The position numbers were made by a program, and so were the translations under genes. The notes under the pieces were generated by a model, which saw nothing but the letters and a program-made list of their open reading frames with translations, made no database searches and had not been told where the DNA came from. A stretch of 9,302 nt of DNA. Source: Thiosocius sp963719025. Lineage in GTDB: Bacteria; Pseudomonadota; Gammaproteobacteria; Chromatiales; Chromatiaceae. The DNA lies in NCBI GenBank assembly GCA_963719025.1, contig CAVRBK010000071.1, positions 1-9,302 on the forward strand, written 5' to 3'. How positions within the stretch are numbered: position 1 is the first letter of the stretch; each line of letters begins with the position of its first letter. Shown here in pieces: positions 1 to 7,241 of this stretch.

Positions 1-1072
1 CCAGCAGGTGCGCCGAGCCGAGGATCACGGCGCGTGCGCTGGGCTGTCCGCTGCTGCGCTGCAAGGCGACGCCCACGCTGAGCGGACCCTGTGCTTCTCC
101 GGATTCCGGATCACGGCGGAGTCGTCCCTTGAGGTCGCCGGTTTCATTCCAGCTCCGCTGGCTGCTGCGCAGCTGTGCCACAAGCTGCCAGTCGTTGGCC
201 GTGGTGAAATCGAAGGCGCGCGCGCGGTGCAGAACGCTGTGCCGGTCAGGCGGTTGAGGCAGCAGCTTGACATCGAAGTCGTCAACGATGGCGTTGGCCG
301 GGTCGTCCAGGCCGTAGCGCGCTGCGTTCGCATCGACCACGGTGCCCGGCAGGGCGGTCAGGCCGAATTGCGCAGCGAGGATGGGGTCGGAGCCGGTGCC
401 TGTGAGCCACAGCAGGCGACCACCGTTATCCAGAAAGGCCCCAATCAGTGCACGACTGCGCGCGTCATAGGGGCGTTGCGGGCCCGCGAGCAGCAGCACG
501 GCGGTGTTGTCCGGCAGGCTTTCGATCTGCCGCGGGTCGAGCGTGATAACCCGGTAACCAAGCGCCTCGGTCTGCGCGGCCAGGCGATCGAGGCCGTTGG
601 GTGAGCCGTCGATCTCGCGTTCGCCGTGGCCCTTCAGCATGACGATCCAGCGTTCGCCCTGCAGGGCAAGTCGGTTCAGCGCACGGTCGATGTGCGATCT
701 GGTCGGCTCGCTGATCACCTCGCGGCGCGGCGCGGCGAGCAGATGCAGCTCGCCCTGTCGTGTCGCGCCATGCTCACGTGCCCGCTCGGGTTGGGCGACC
801 GGATCGATGTAGGTGATCTGCAGGTCGGGCCGATGGGCCAGGTAGGGGGCCAGCAGGCGTTGAAATTCGGCACGTTGCACGGCGAAGTCGGGGACGAAGG
901 CCAGCAGTTCGAGGCGTGGTCCGATCTGATCGAGGGCGCGTTGCGCGACCGTGGTCAGTGAGTTGATCCGCTGTGCGCTGAGATCGACCTGGACGCTGTA
1001 TCGATCGGCGACACGTGCCGCCAGAACCACGCAGGTCAGCAGCAGCACAAGGAACAGGCCGCGACGCAACAT
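1..1072 (-). CDS. GldG-like ABC transporter auxiliary protein (partial, C-terminus off the left edge)
   Basis: The reading frame is open from ATG at 1072-1070 to the window edge (about 357 codons), with no stop or frame change. The N-terminus is MLRRGLFLVLLLTCVVLAAR, a single membrane anchor, followed by DLSAQRINSLTTVAQ. That matches the Asp-Leu-Thr/Ser...Ser-Leu opening of GldG-type proteins (ABC_transp_aux family). The rest should be a large periplasmic domain. It contains DNGGRLLWLTGTGSDP, a WQLVAQLRSSQRSWNET segment and GPLSVGVALQR near the left edge, all in the order expected for this family. The start codon shares one base with the permease stop (TGATG), so translation is probably coupled. 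In the Bacteroidetes GldAFG complex the homologue supports gliding. In proteobacteria the role and substrate of such operons are not established. The family call is fairly sure; the function is unknown. Confidence 0.85.
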   Translation of the reverse strand, partial: MLRRGLFLVLLLTCVVLAARVADRYSVQVDLSAQRINSLTTVAQRALDQIGPRLELLAFVPDFAVQRAEFQRLLAPYLAHRPDLQITYIDPVAQPERAREHGATRQGELHLLAAPRREVISEPTRSHIDRALNRLALQGERWIVMLKGHGEREIDGSPNGLDRLAAQTEALGYRVITLDPRQIESLPDNTAVLLLAGPQRPYDARSRALIGAFLDNGGRLLWLTGTGSDPILAAQFGLTALPGTVVDANAARYGLDDPANAIVDDFDVKLLPQPPDRHSVLHRARAFDFTTANDWQLVAQLRSSQRSWNETGDLKGRLRRDPESGEAQGPLSVGVALQRSSGQPSARAVILGSAHLL

Positions 1073-1814
1073 CAGATCTCTCCCCGCCGCCGTGCGATGC
1101 GGTAGATCGCCAGCAGCAGTGCGGCGGCACCGGTCGCGAGGAAGAAAATAAGATCCTGGCTGCGCAGCAGGCCGCGGAATCCCGGCTCCATGTGCGGCAG
1201 CAGCGCCAGCCAGTGCCAGGGCGTTGTCGTGCCACTGATCGAATCGAGCAACCAGAGAAACAGCAGGCCGCCGTAACTGACGGTCAGCGCGGCGGCCGGG
1301 TGATCGACCAGTGTCGAAACGAGCATGACCACGCTGCTCAGCCACAGGCACATCAGCAGCAAGAGGCCGCTGCTGAGGCCGAAGCGCGGCCAGTCGAGTG
1401 TCATGCCCAGGCCGAACGCGGCGAGGGTCAGCAGGCCGCTCAGCAGCAATGGCAGGGTGGCCAGCCAAAGGCCTCGCATCTTGCCCAGTGACCAGCTGAC
1501 GACTGCTGACCGGTGAGCTCAGCCACAGGGCGAGGCGGCCGCTGCGCACCTCGCCGGCGAATCCGCCCATGGCCAACAGCGGTCCACCCAGGAGCAGGAT
1601 CAGGACCAGCGAACCCAGGCTTGGGCAGAGATCACCAGGTCCATCACCCCGAGGGTGGCGCCACCGGCCTTGAGCTGCGGGCAATCCGGGCGAAGGCCTC
1701 GAGCTGGGCGAAGGCCAGCCAGGCGATCGTCAGCTGGCCAAATGCCAGGAGCAGCCAGTACATCAGCCCGGCGCGCAGTCGGCGCCATTCGTGCAGGGCG
1801 ATTGTCCAGATCAT
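1072..1814 (-). CDS. ABC-2 type permease, GldF-like (three frame changes in the sequence)
   Basis: This is the membrane subunit paired with the ATPase just upstream. It starts at 1814 with MIWTIALHEWRRLRAGLMYW. The frame is broken three times: a missing base in the GGG run at 1679-1681, a missing base in CCC at 1614-1616, and an extra base in CCC at 1484-1486. Repairing these gives one 247-aa protein. About six hydrophobic helices are visible: LMYWLLLAFGQLTIAWLAF, LVLILLLGGPLLAMGGFAG, GLWLATLPLLLSGLLTL, LSSGLLLLMCLWLSSVVMLV, a segment around SYGGLLFLWLL, and LIFFLATGAAALLLAIYRIA. The stretch EVRSGRLALWLSSPVSSRQL followed by V-T-G-K-M is typical of the GldF/NosY-like cytoplasmic loop. The ATG overlaps the ATPase stop as ATGA, and the TGA overlaps the next start. 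The last 135 codons (from 1479) are in one clean frame. The breaks are probably sequencing errors, because each falls in a short G/C run and repair restores family features. Confidence 0.85.
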
Positions 1815-2523
1815 GCCGGGGCTCCGGCCGGTCGCCGGAAGTGCTGCAGCAGGTCCATGCCCGCTGTGACCGGGTGTTGCGCAGTCAGGCGCCCGGCTAT
1901 CCAGCACGGCGACCCGGGTGCACAGTTGCTGGACGTCATCCAGCAGATGGGTGGCGAGGATCAGCCGAGGTATCGCCGGGCAGGTGGTCGATCAGCTCAC
2001 GGATCTGTGCGGTCTGCAGTGGGTCGAGGCTGGCGGTTGGTTCGTCGAGCACCAGGATCTCCGGTTCGTGCAACATGGCCTGGGCGAGCCCGAGGCGTTG
2101 CAGCATCCCGGCGGACAGCCTGCCGGCAAGACGCCGGGCGACCTCTTGGAGGCCGACCTGTTCGAGTGTCTTGCCGCTCGCCGCATGCAGCCGTGGGCCG
2201 CGCAGTCCCTGCAGTTGTCCGGCCCAGGCAAGATTTTCGCTGACCGTGAGTTCGGGATAGGCGGCCACGCGTTGCGGCAGAAAACCGATGCGGTGACGCA
2301 GCGTCGATCCGGCGTCGGCGAGGTTCAGACCCTCGATCTCGATCCGGCCGCTGCGCGGTGCCAGCATGCCGGCGAGCACCATCATCAGGGTGGATTTGCC
2401 CGCGCCGTTGACGCCGAGCAGGGCGAGGCGGTCGCCACGCTCGAGTTGCAGGTCAATCTTGTCGAGCCGTGGCCGTGCGGGGTGGCCAAGACACAGTTGT
2501 CGGGTACGCAGCAGCGGTTCCAT
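1811..2523 (-). CDS. ABC transporter ATP-binding protein (GldA-like), two frame changes near the C-terminus
   Basis: This is the nucleotide-binding subunit of the three-gene operon, expected at the cytoplasmic face of the permease. From MEPLLRTRQL at 2523 it shows Walker A GVNGAGKST (residues 37-45), the Q-loop GFLPQ (Gln84), the ABC signature LSAGMLQR (136-143), and Walker B ILVLDEP (156-162). After a frame change at about 1965-1967 the H-loop LATHLLDDVQQL follows (His about 192). A second extra base at about 1892-1897 must be removed to reach VLDSGRLTAQHPV and the stop at 1813-1811. With both removed the protein is 236 aa, normal for this family, and its stop overlaps the permease ATG (ATGA). 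I chose ATG 2523 over an in-frame ATG at 2661. The longer form would run through the start of the divergent hyuA gene and adds residues with no family match. No clear Shine-Dalgarno precedes 2523. Confidence 0.9.
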
Positions 2524-2593
2524 GCGGCGTGAGATTACCGTGCCCGGCGAAGAAAGCGAACCCTGATTGCAAGGCTCGGGCGGCGATCCTACG

Positions 2594-2599
2594 TACAAT
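2594..2599 (+). promoter_or_regulatory. Possible -10 element for hyuA in an 84-bp divergent gap
   Basis: The gap 2524-2607 must hold promoters for both the ABC operon (-) and hyuA (+). TACAAT at 2594-2599 is a good -10 match. The nearest -35-like hexamer, TTGCAA at 2567-2572, is 21 bp away, which is too far for a standard sigma-70 promoter. If this -10 is used, transcription would start within a few bases of the hyuA ATG at 2608. I could not pick out a convincing promoter on the minus strand. Confidence 0.3.
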
Positions 2600-2607
2600 A
2601 GGCGCGC

Positions 2608-4587
2608 ATGATCAGGCTGGGTGTGGATACGGGGGGAACCTTCACGGATTTCGTGTTGCACGATCCGCGTGTGGGTTTACGGGTGCACAAGGTGCTGTCG
2701 ACCCCGGACGCGCCGGAGCGCGCGATCCTGCAGGGTATCGCCGAGCTGGGAATCGATCTGGCGGGGCTGCAGCTGGTGCACGGTTCCACGGTGGCGACCA
2801 ACGCGGTGCTCGAGGGTAAGGGCGTCGACACCCTGTACGTGAGCAATCGCGGCTTTGCCGACCTGCTGACCATCGGGCGACAACAGCGCGACGCGCTGTA
2901 CGACCTGCAGCCGCCGGCGGTCCCCGTGCCGGTCGATTTCGAGCACTGCCTGGAGACCGGTGGGCGCATCGATGCGAGTGGTGCCGAACTGGAACCGCTG
3001 ACCGGTGATGATCTCGCGGTGTTGTGCGCCGAGGTACGAAGGCTGGCGCCGCAGGCGGTGGCGGTGAATCTGTTGTTTTCCTATCTCGATCCCGACGCGG
3101 AAGAACGCATCGCCGCGGCCCTGCCGGACGATATCTTCGTCTCGCTGTCGTCGCGGGTGCTGCCGGAGATTCGCGAGTACGAGCGCGGCATGGCGACCTG
3201 GCTGAACGCCTGGATCGGACCGCGTGTCGCCGGGTACCTGGCGCGTCTGGGTACTGGCCTGCCGGGTGTGCCGGTTTCGGTGATGCAGAGCTCCGGGGAC
3301 ACCGTCGCGGCCGCCCAGGCGGCGGCGAACGCGGTGCGCATGCTGCTGTCGGGACCGGCCGGTGGGCTGATCGCGGCGCGCCATGTCGGCCTGCTGGGCG
3401 GCCAGGAGCGCCTGCTGACCTTCGACATGGGGGGCACCTCGACCGACGTTGCCCTGGTCGATGACGAGCCGCGGCTGACCACCGAGGGACGGATCGGCCG
3501 CTACCCGGTCGCCGTGCCGATGGTCGACATGCACACCATCGGTGCCGGCGGCGGCTCGATTGCCTGGCTGGATGCGGGCGGCATGTTGCAGGTCGGGCCG
3601 CAATCGGCCGGCGCTGCGCCCGGGCCAGCCTGCTACGGCCGTGGCGGCACCCTGCCAACGGTAACCGACGCGAACCTGCTGTTGGGGCGTCTGCAGGCGG
3701 ATGCCTTCCTCGGTGGCGAGATGACGCTCGACCGAGTCGCGGCCGAGCGTGCGCTTGCGTCCCTGGCCGATCGGTCCGGCCAGACAGTGGAGCAGTTGGC
3801 CGGCGATATCGTGGCCGTCGCCAACGAACACATGGCACAGGCGCTGCGCGCCATATCGATCAAGCGCGGGGCCGACCCGGGTGAGCACGTGCTGATGTCG
3901 TTTGGCGGTGCCGGCGGTCTGCATGTCTGTGCGCTGGCGGAACTGCTGGGTATGGCTGACGCGATGGTGCCGGTGCATGGTGGGGTGCTTTCGGCACTGG
4001 GCATGCTGGTGGCCCGCCCGGGCCGCCAGTTGTCCCGCTCACGGGTCTGTCTGCTGGATGATCGTGAGGCCGCTGCAATCGGGCGGATATTTGCCGGGAT
4101 GCGGGACCAGGGTCTACACGCGCTGGCGGAGGAAGGATTCGATACGGCGGACTGCGAGGTGCTGTCGTCGGTCGATCTGCGCTATGCCGGCCAGTCCTAT
4201 ACCCTGAATCTGCCGTGGCGCGATCCGGTCGCGACCGCGGCCGCGTTTCACCAAAGGCACCACGAGCGCTACGGACATCGCCTGGAACTGCCGGTCGAAC
4301 TGGTCAACCTGCGCCAGTCGGTGCTGGGGCCGAGTCCGCAACTGCAACTGCCGCACATCGGCTCGACGGCCGAGGGCGAGCCGTTTGCCCACTATGTGCT
4401 GACGGGGCTGCCCGGCCAGGTCCCGGCGTATTGGCGGGATTCGCTGGCGGCGGGGCAGTGTATCGGTGGGCCGGCGCTGATTTGCGAAACCGTTGCCACG
4501 ACCTGGGTGGCGCCGGGCTGGGCGCTGCGGCTTGATCGCCTGGGTAACCTGCAGCTCAGCGCTCGTCGAGCATGTTCAGCGTATTGA
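2608..4587 (+). CDS. Hydantoinase/oxoprolinase family protein, subunit A (HyuA-like)
   Basis: This is an intact 659-aa member of the HyuA / 5-oxoprolinase A family, cytosolic ATP-dependent enzymes that open lactam or hydantoin rings or serve in related carboxylases. The N-terminal nucleotide-binding motif GVDTGGTFTDF (residues 5-15) is canonical, followed by HGSTVATNAVLEGKG (58-72). The central catalytic domain has LLSGPAGG (246-253), FDMGGTSTDVALVD (272-285), HTIGAGGGS (309-317), PGPACYGRGG and FGGAGGLHVCALAELLGM (from 432). The C-terminal domain includes DLRYAGQSYTL (from 523) and ends at GNLQLS plus a short tail, the normal family end, so the gene looks complete. A weak AGG lies 5 nt before the ATG. 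These proteins usually act with a HyuB subunit encoded next door. None is present here: both neighbours are on the other strand and unrelated. The substrate cannot be read from the sequence. Confidence 0.93.
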   Translation: MIRLGVDTGGTFTDFVLHDPRVGLRVHKVLSTPDAPERAILQGIAELGIDLAGLQLVHGSTVATNAVLEGKGVDTLYVSNRGFADLLTIGRQQRDALYDLQPPAVPVPVDFEHCLETGGRIDASGAELEPLTGDDLAVLCAEVRRLAPQAVAVNLLFSYLDPDAEERIAAALPDDIFVSLSSRVLPEIREYERGMATWLNAWIGPRVAGYLARLGTGLPGVPVSVMQSSGDTVAAAQAAANAVRMLLSGPAGGLIAARHVGLLGGQERLLTFDMGGTSTDVALVDDEPRLTTEGRIGRYPVAVPMVDMHTIGAGGGSIAWLDAGGMLQVGPQSAGAAPGPACYGRGGTLPTVTDANLLLGRLQADAFLGGEMTLDRVAAERALASLADRSGQTVEQLAGDIVAVANEHMAQALRAISIKRGADPGEHVLMSFGGAGGLHVCALAELLGMADAMVPVHGGVLSALGMLVARPGRQLSRSRVCLLDDREAAAIGRIFAGMRDQGLHALAEEGFDTADCEVLSSVDLRYAGQSYTLNLPWRDPVATAAAFHQRHHERYGHRLELPVELVNLRQSVLGPSPQLQLPHIGSTAEGEPFAHYVLTGLPGQVPAYWRDSLAAGQCIGGPALICETVATTWVAPGWALRLDRLGNLQLSARRACSAY

Positions 4588-5794
4588 AGGCCGATTCGGC
4601 GCTGGTGATGTACGCCTCGGTCATGACTGCGGGGTCTATTGACGAGCAGGCCGCCGTCGGGATTTCGTGTTTTTCAAGCTGGATCGATGTCTTCAACAGC
4701 TGGCCATAGGGGCCTTCGAGGCTGACGATGGCCTGTTTGACCGTATCCGGTAGCGGCAGCTCGTCCATCACCTCTTCCAGTGGCCGGGACAACATGGCGT
4801 CGACGACCGACAGCAGGCCGATGGTATAGGCCGTGTCGGGTTCGCCCTGGCCGCAAAGACGGCACAGGCTTTCACACAGGTTGGCGCGTAACAGCCCGGT
4901 ATTGAGGATCTCGGCCGGGCGGCCGTTCAGTCCGGCCATCGCAAACAGGCTGGCCCAGGCACGGATGCGCTGCAGGCCCATCAGGACCACGGCGCGCTGG
5001 ATTGATTCGATGCGCGAGCGCAATCCGACGGCCGCCGAGTTGATGTAGCGCAGGATCTTGAAGCTGAGGCCGGGATCCTGGCTGACCAGCCGGACCACCT
5101 CGTCCATGTCCACGTCGGGGTCATTCAGGCGGGCCAGCAGTTGTACCACCATGCCGGCATTCTCGCCTACGCGGTCGGAGCGGACCAGGTTCGGGCGGGC
5201 AAAGAAGTAGCCCTGAAAATAGTCGAAGCCGAGATCCCTGAGGTGTTCGAACTGTTCTGCCGTCTCGACCTTTTCCGCCAGCAGCTTGGCACCGGTCGCG
5301 CGCAGTCGCGGCATGCGCCCGGCCAGGAGCGGGAGGCTCTCAGCGGTGATCTCGACCTTGATGTACTGCACCAGCGGCAGGATCGGCGCCAACTCCGGTT
5401 GAAAATCGTAGTCGTCCATGGCCAGTTCGAAGCCCTGGGCACTCATTTGGGCAATGCCTTTGAGCAGGGCGTCATCGACTTCCACGTCTTCGAGCACCTC
5501 GAGCACCACCTGATCCCGCTGGAACGGCAGGGCCGGCATTTCGACGAAGAAGTGCCGGGTCAGATTGATGAATGCCCGGTGGGGGCCGGTGATCCGGTCG
5601 AGGCCCACCTCCATAAAGGCATTCAGCAGCGTGCGCGAGGATGCCTGATCGCCGTCGACCACGTTGCACTGGCCGCTGGCATCGCGATACAGCAGTTCGT
5701 AGGCAAAAACCTCGAGATCGCGGTTGAAGATCGCCTGGCGACCGACCTGGATGGTCTCTACCGGCTTATCGATATCAGGCTCTGGAGATGACAT
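4556..5794 (-). CDS. EAL-HDOD domain signalling protein (YuxH/CdgJ type)
   Basis: The protein is 412 aa and cytosolic, with no membrane segment. An N-terminal EAL-like domain spans about residues 13-200 and an HDOD domain about 200-400. In the EAL part the motif is AYELLYR (Glu33) instead of EAL. Other visible positions are INLT (Asn77), VVLEVLE (Glu99), MDDYDF (Asp127-Asp128), YIKVEI (Lys146), AEKVET (Glu174) and YFQGYFFARP (Gln194). The loop normally DDFGTG is replaced by DDYDFQ, and the usual Asp after Lys-Ile is Glu. This degenerate pattern is typical of EAL-HDOD proteins, most of which are thought to lack phosphodiesterase activity and act through protein contacts. The HDOD part shows SQDPGLSFKILRYINSAAVG and IESIQRAVVLMGLQRIRAW. 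Known relatives affect motility and biofilm formation; the partner here is unknown. The ATG at 5794 fits the family start. The 3' end overlaps hyuA by 32 bp on the opposite strand. Confidence 0.93.
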   Translation of the reverse strand: MSSPEPDIDKPVETIQVGRQAIFNRDLEVFAYELLYRDASGQCNVVDGDQASSRTLLNAFMEVGLDRITGPHRAFINLTRHFFVEMPALPFQRDQVVLEVLEDVEVDDALLKGIAQMSAQGFELAMDDYDFQPELAPILPLVQYIKVEITAESLPLLAGRMPRLRATGAKLLAEKVETAEQFEHLRDLGFDYFQGYFFARPNLVRSDRVGENAGMVVQLLARLNDPDVDMDEVVRLVSQDPGLSFKILRYINSAAVGLRSRIESIQRAVVLMGLQRIRAWASLFAMAGLNGRPAEILNTGLLRANLCESLCRLCGQGEPDTAYTIGLLSVVDAMLSRPLEEVMDELPLPDTVKQAIVSLEGPYGQLLKTSIQLEKHEIPTAACSSIDPAVMTEAYITSAESAFNTLNMLDER

Positions 5795-5978
5795 TGGGTC
5801 TTCGATTGGGCAGCTTCGCTGGCATGTGTGGGATATCGGCCGCGCAGGGCGGGTCTTGAATCCATCAGCCGGACGGGCACGGCCCGCATTCTGGCGCTAT
5901 CATGAGAGATCGAACGAGAGAAAACAGCGTGCGGCCGGTCCCGGTTTTGGGGGCGCGTGGCGCACCGGGAGAAACACT
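5795..5978. other. Divergent intergenic region between EAL-HDOD and desA
   Basis: This 184-bp gap should hold promoters for both flanking genes. On the plus strand TATCAT at 5898-5903 is a possible -10 for desA, but I see no -35 at the right distance. A small perfect inverted repeat, CGGGC-ACG-GCCCG, lies at 5874-5886 just upstream of it and could be an operator or chance in GC-rich DNA. No coding potential or RNA gene was recognised. Confidence 0.4.
5967..5972 (+). promoter_or_regulatory. Ribosome binding site deciding the desA start
   Basis: GGGAGA lies 6 nt before ATG 5979 and is a good Shine-Dalgarno match. It supports this start over the in-frame ATG at 5724, which would overlap the divergent EAL-HDOD gene and add residues foreign to the desaturase family. 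Confidence 0.7.
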
Positions 5979-7157
5979 ATGATCGTTGGCGGCCTGCTTG
6001 ACCTGAGCTGGTGGCAGCTGGTTCTGACTGCGCTTGTCTTTACCCACATTACCATTGTCGCGGTTACCGTCTACCTGCACCGCTGCCAGGCGCATCGGGC
6101 GCTGGATCTGCATCCGCTCGTGGCGCATTTTTTCCGTTTCTGGTTGTGGCTCACCACCGGCATGGTGACGCGTGAGTGGGTGGGTATTCATCGCCGCCAC
6201 CATGCACGTTGCGAGACCGCAGAGGATCCGCACAGTCCGCAGGTACTGGGGCTGAGCAAGGTGCTGTGGGAAGGCGCTGAGCTGTACCGCGATGCGGCCG
6301 AAAAGGATGACCTGGTGACGCGCTATGCGCACGGCACGCCGGACGACTGGATCGAGCACCATGTCTACCGCTTCAACACCGTGGGCATTGGCCTGATGCT
6401 GATCGTCGATGCCTTGTTGTTCGGTGTGCTCGGTATCGCGGTCTGGGCCGTACAGATGATCTGGATCCCGTTCTTCGCCGCCGGCGTGATCAATGGAATC
6501 GGGCACTTTTGGGGTTATCGGAATTTCGAATCGCCGGATGCGGCCACCAATATCTCGCCCTGGGGCATCGTGATCGGTGGCGAAGAGCTGCACAACAATC
6601 ACCATGCCTTTCCGAGTTCGGCGAAGCTGTCGTGCGCGCTGGTGGGAGTTCGACATCGGCTGGATGTATATCCGCCTGCTGTCGATTCGTCGGCCTGGCA
6701 CGGGTGCGCCGTGTCGCGCGGCCTCCCGGTATGGATGTCGACAAGCGGGTGGTCGATATGGATACGGTCAAGGCGGTGGTCACCCATCGCATGCACGTGC
6801 TGGCGAACTACGCGCGTGACGTGATCAAACCGGTCGCCGACGCCGAGCTGTGCCGCTCAGAACAGCATTGCGTCGCATCGCCCGCCAGGCGCGCAAGCTG
6901 CTGGTGCGCGACGAGTCGTCGCTGGACGAGTCGAGCCGCCAGCGACTGCAGAAGATGCTCGGACAACAGCCAGGTGCTGGCCAACGGTGCACCGTTCGCG
7001 CAAGCAGCTGCAGCAGGTCTGGGATCGCACGGCGACCAGCCAGGAGGCGCTGCTGGCGGCGCTGCAGCAATGGTGCAAGGAGGCCGAGGGCAGTGGGATC
7101 AAGTCGCTGCAGGACTTTGCCCGCAGCCTGCGCGGTTACTCGCCGGTGGTCGGCTGA
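5979..7157 (+). CDS. desA: DesA-type fatty acid desaturase with helical C-terminal tail (five frame changes)
   Basis: This is a membrane di-iron desaturase, expected to put a cis double bond into acyl chains of membrane phospholipids (Pseudomonas DesA type). It starts MIVGGLLDLSWWQLVL. The three histidine boxes are HRCQAH (34-39), HRRHH (71-75) and HNNHH (205-209). GHFWGYRNFESPD and NISPWGIVIGGEELHNNHHA are also family hallmarks. Hydrophobic helices lie at about 10-33, 45-62, 130-150 and 155-175. The frame is clean to about 6630. It then changes at about 6630-6640 (+1 base), 6693-6700 (+1), 6868-6872 (-1), 6960-6965 (+1) and 6980-6984 (+1). Joining the pieces gives WWEFDIGWMYIRLLS, then DVDKRVVDMDTVKAVVTHRM, then LRRIARQARKLLVRDESSLD, NSQVLA and KQLQQVWDRTATSQEALL, ending LRGYSPVVG. 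The total is 391 aa, normal for this family. The charged helical tail from about residue 270 is discussed as a finding. The breaks are probably sequencing errors. Confidence 0.9.
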
Positions 7158-7184
7158 GGCCGAAGGTTTAGCGGAAGGCGTATA

Positions 7185-7231
7185 CCGCCGCACAAAAAAA
7201 CCGCCGACGGCGGTTTTTTTTTGTGCGGCGG
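7185..7231. terminator. Bidirectional intrinsic terminator between desA and rpmG
   Basis: A 47-nt inverted repeat is visible. The outer arms are CCGCCGCAC (7185-7193) and GTGCGGCGG (7223-7231). The inner arms are CCGCCG (7201-7206) and CGGCGG (7208-7213). Between them are an A7 run (7194-7200) and a T9 run (7214-7222). The inner GC stem followed by T9 ends plus-strand transcripts from desA. On the minus strand the same stem is followed by T7 and ends rpmBG transcripts. It sits 28 nt after the desA stop and 11 nt after the rpmG stop. Confidence 0.93.
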
Positions 7232-7241
7232 CGATCGAGAA

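Noticed and set aside
8..604. Long open frame on the plus strand (198 codons)
   Set aside because: It lies antisense to the GldG-like gene in the same codon phase and has no family features. Such mirror frames are expected in GC-rich coding DNA.
2524..2661. In-frame upstream extension of the ABC ATPase to ATG 2661
   Set aside because: It would run across the promoter gap and into the hyuA coding start. The ATPase family normally begins close to MEPLLRTRQL.
2642..3978. Two long minus-strand open frames (about 400 and 430 codons) opposite hyuA
   Set aside because: They are rich in Arg, Pro and Ala with no recognisable domains, and hyuA on the other strand has all its family motifs. They are antisense shadows.
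5724..5978. In-frame upstream extension of desA from ATG 5724
   Set aside because: It would overlap the start of the EAL-HDOD gene, adds low-complexity residues foreign to the family, and the ATG at 5979 has a good GGGAGA site.
5865..6701. Minus-strand open frame of 278 codons opposite desA
   Set aside because: It overlaps the desaturase histidine boxes on the opposite strand and shows no domain or ribosome binding site.
6500..7240. Remnant of an inserted IS element at the desA 3' end
   Set aside because: The transposase-like helical tail has no DDE core, no terminal inverted repeats and no target duplication, and it reads as the normal end of a full-length desaturase. I kept it as a domain-origin finding only.
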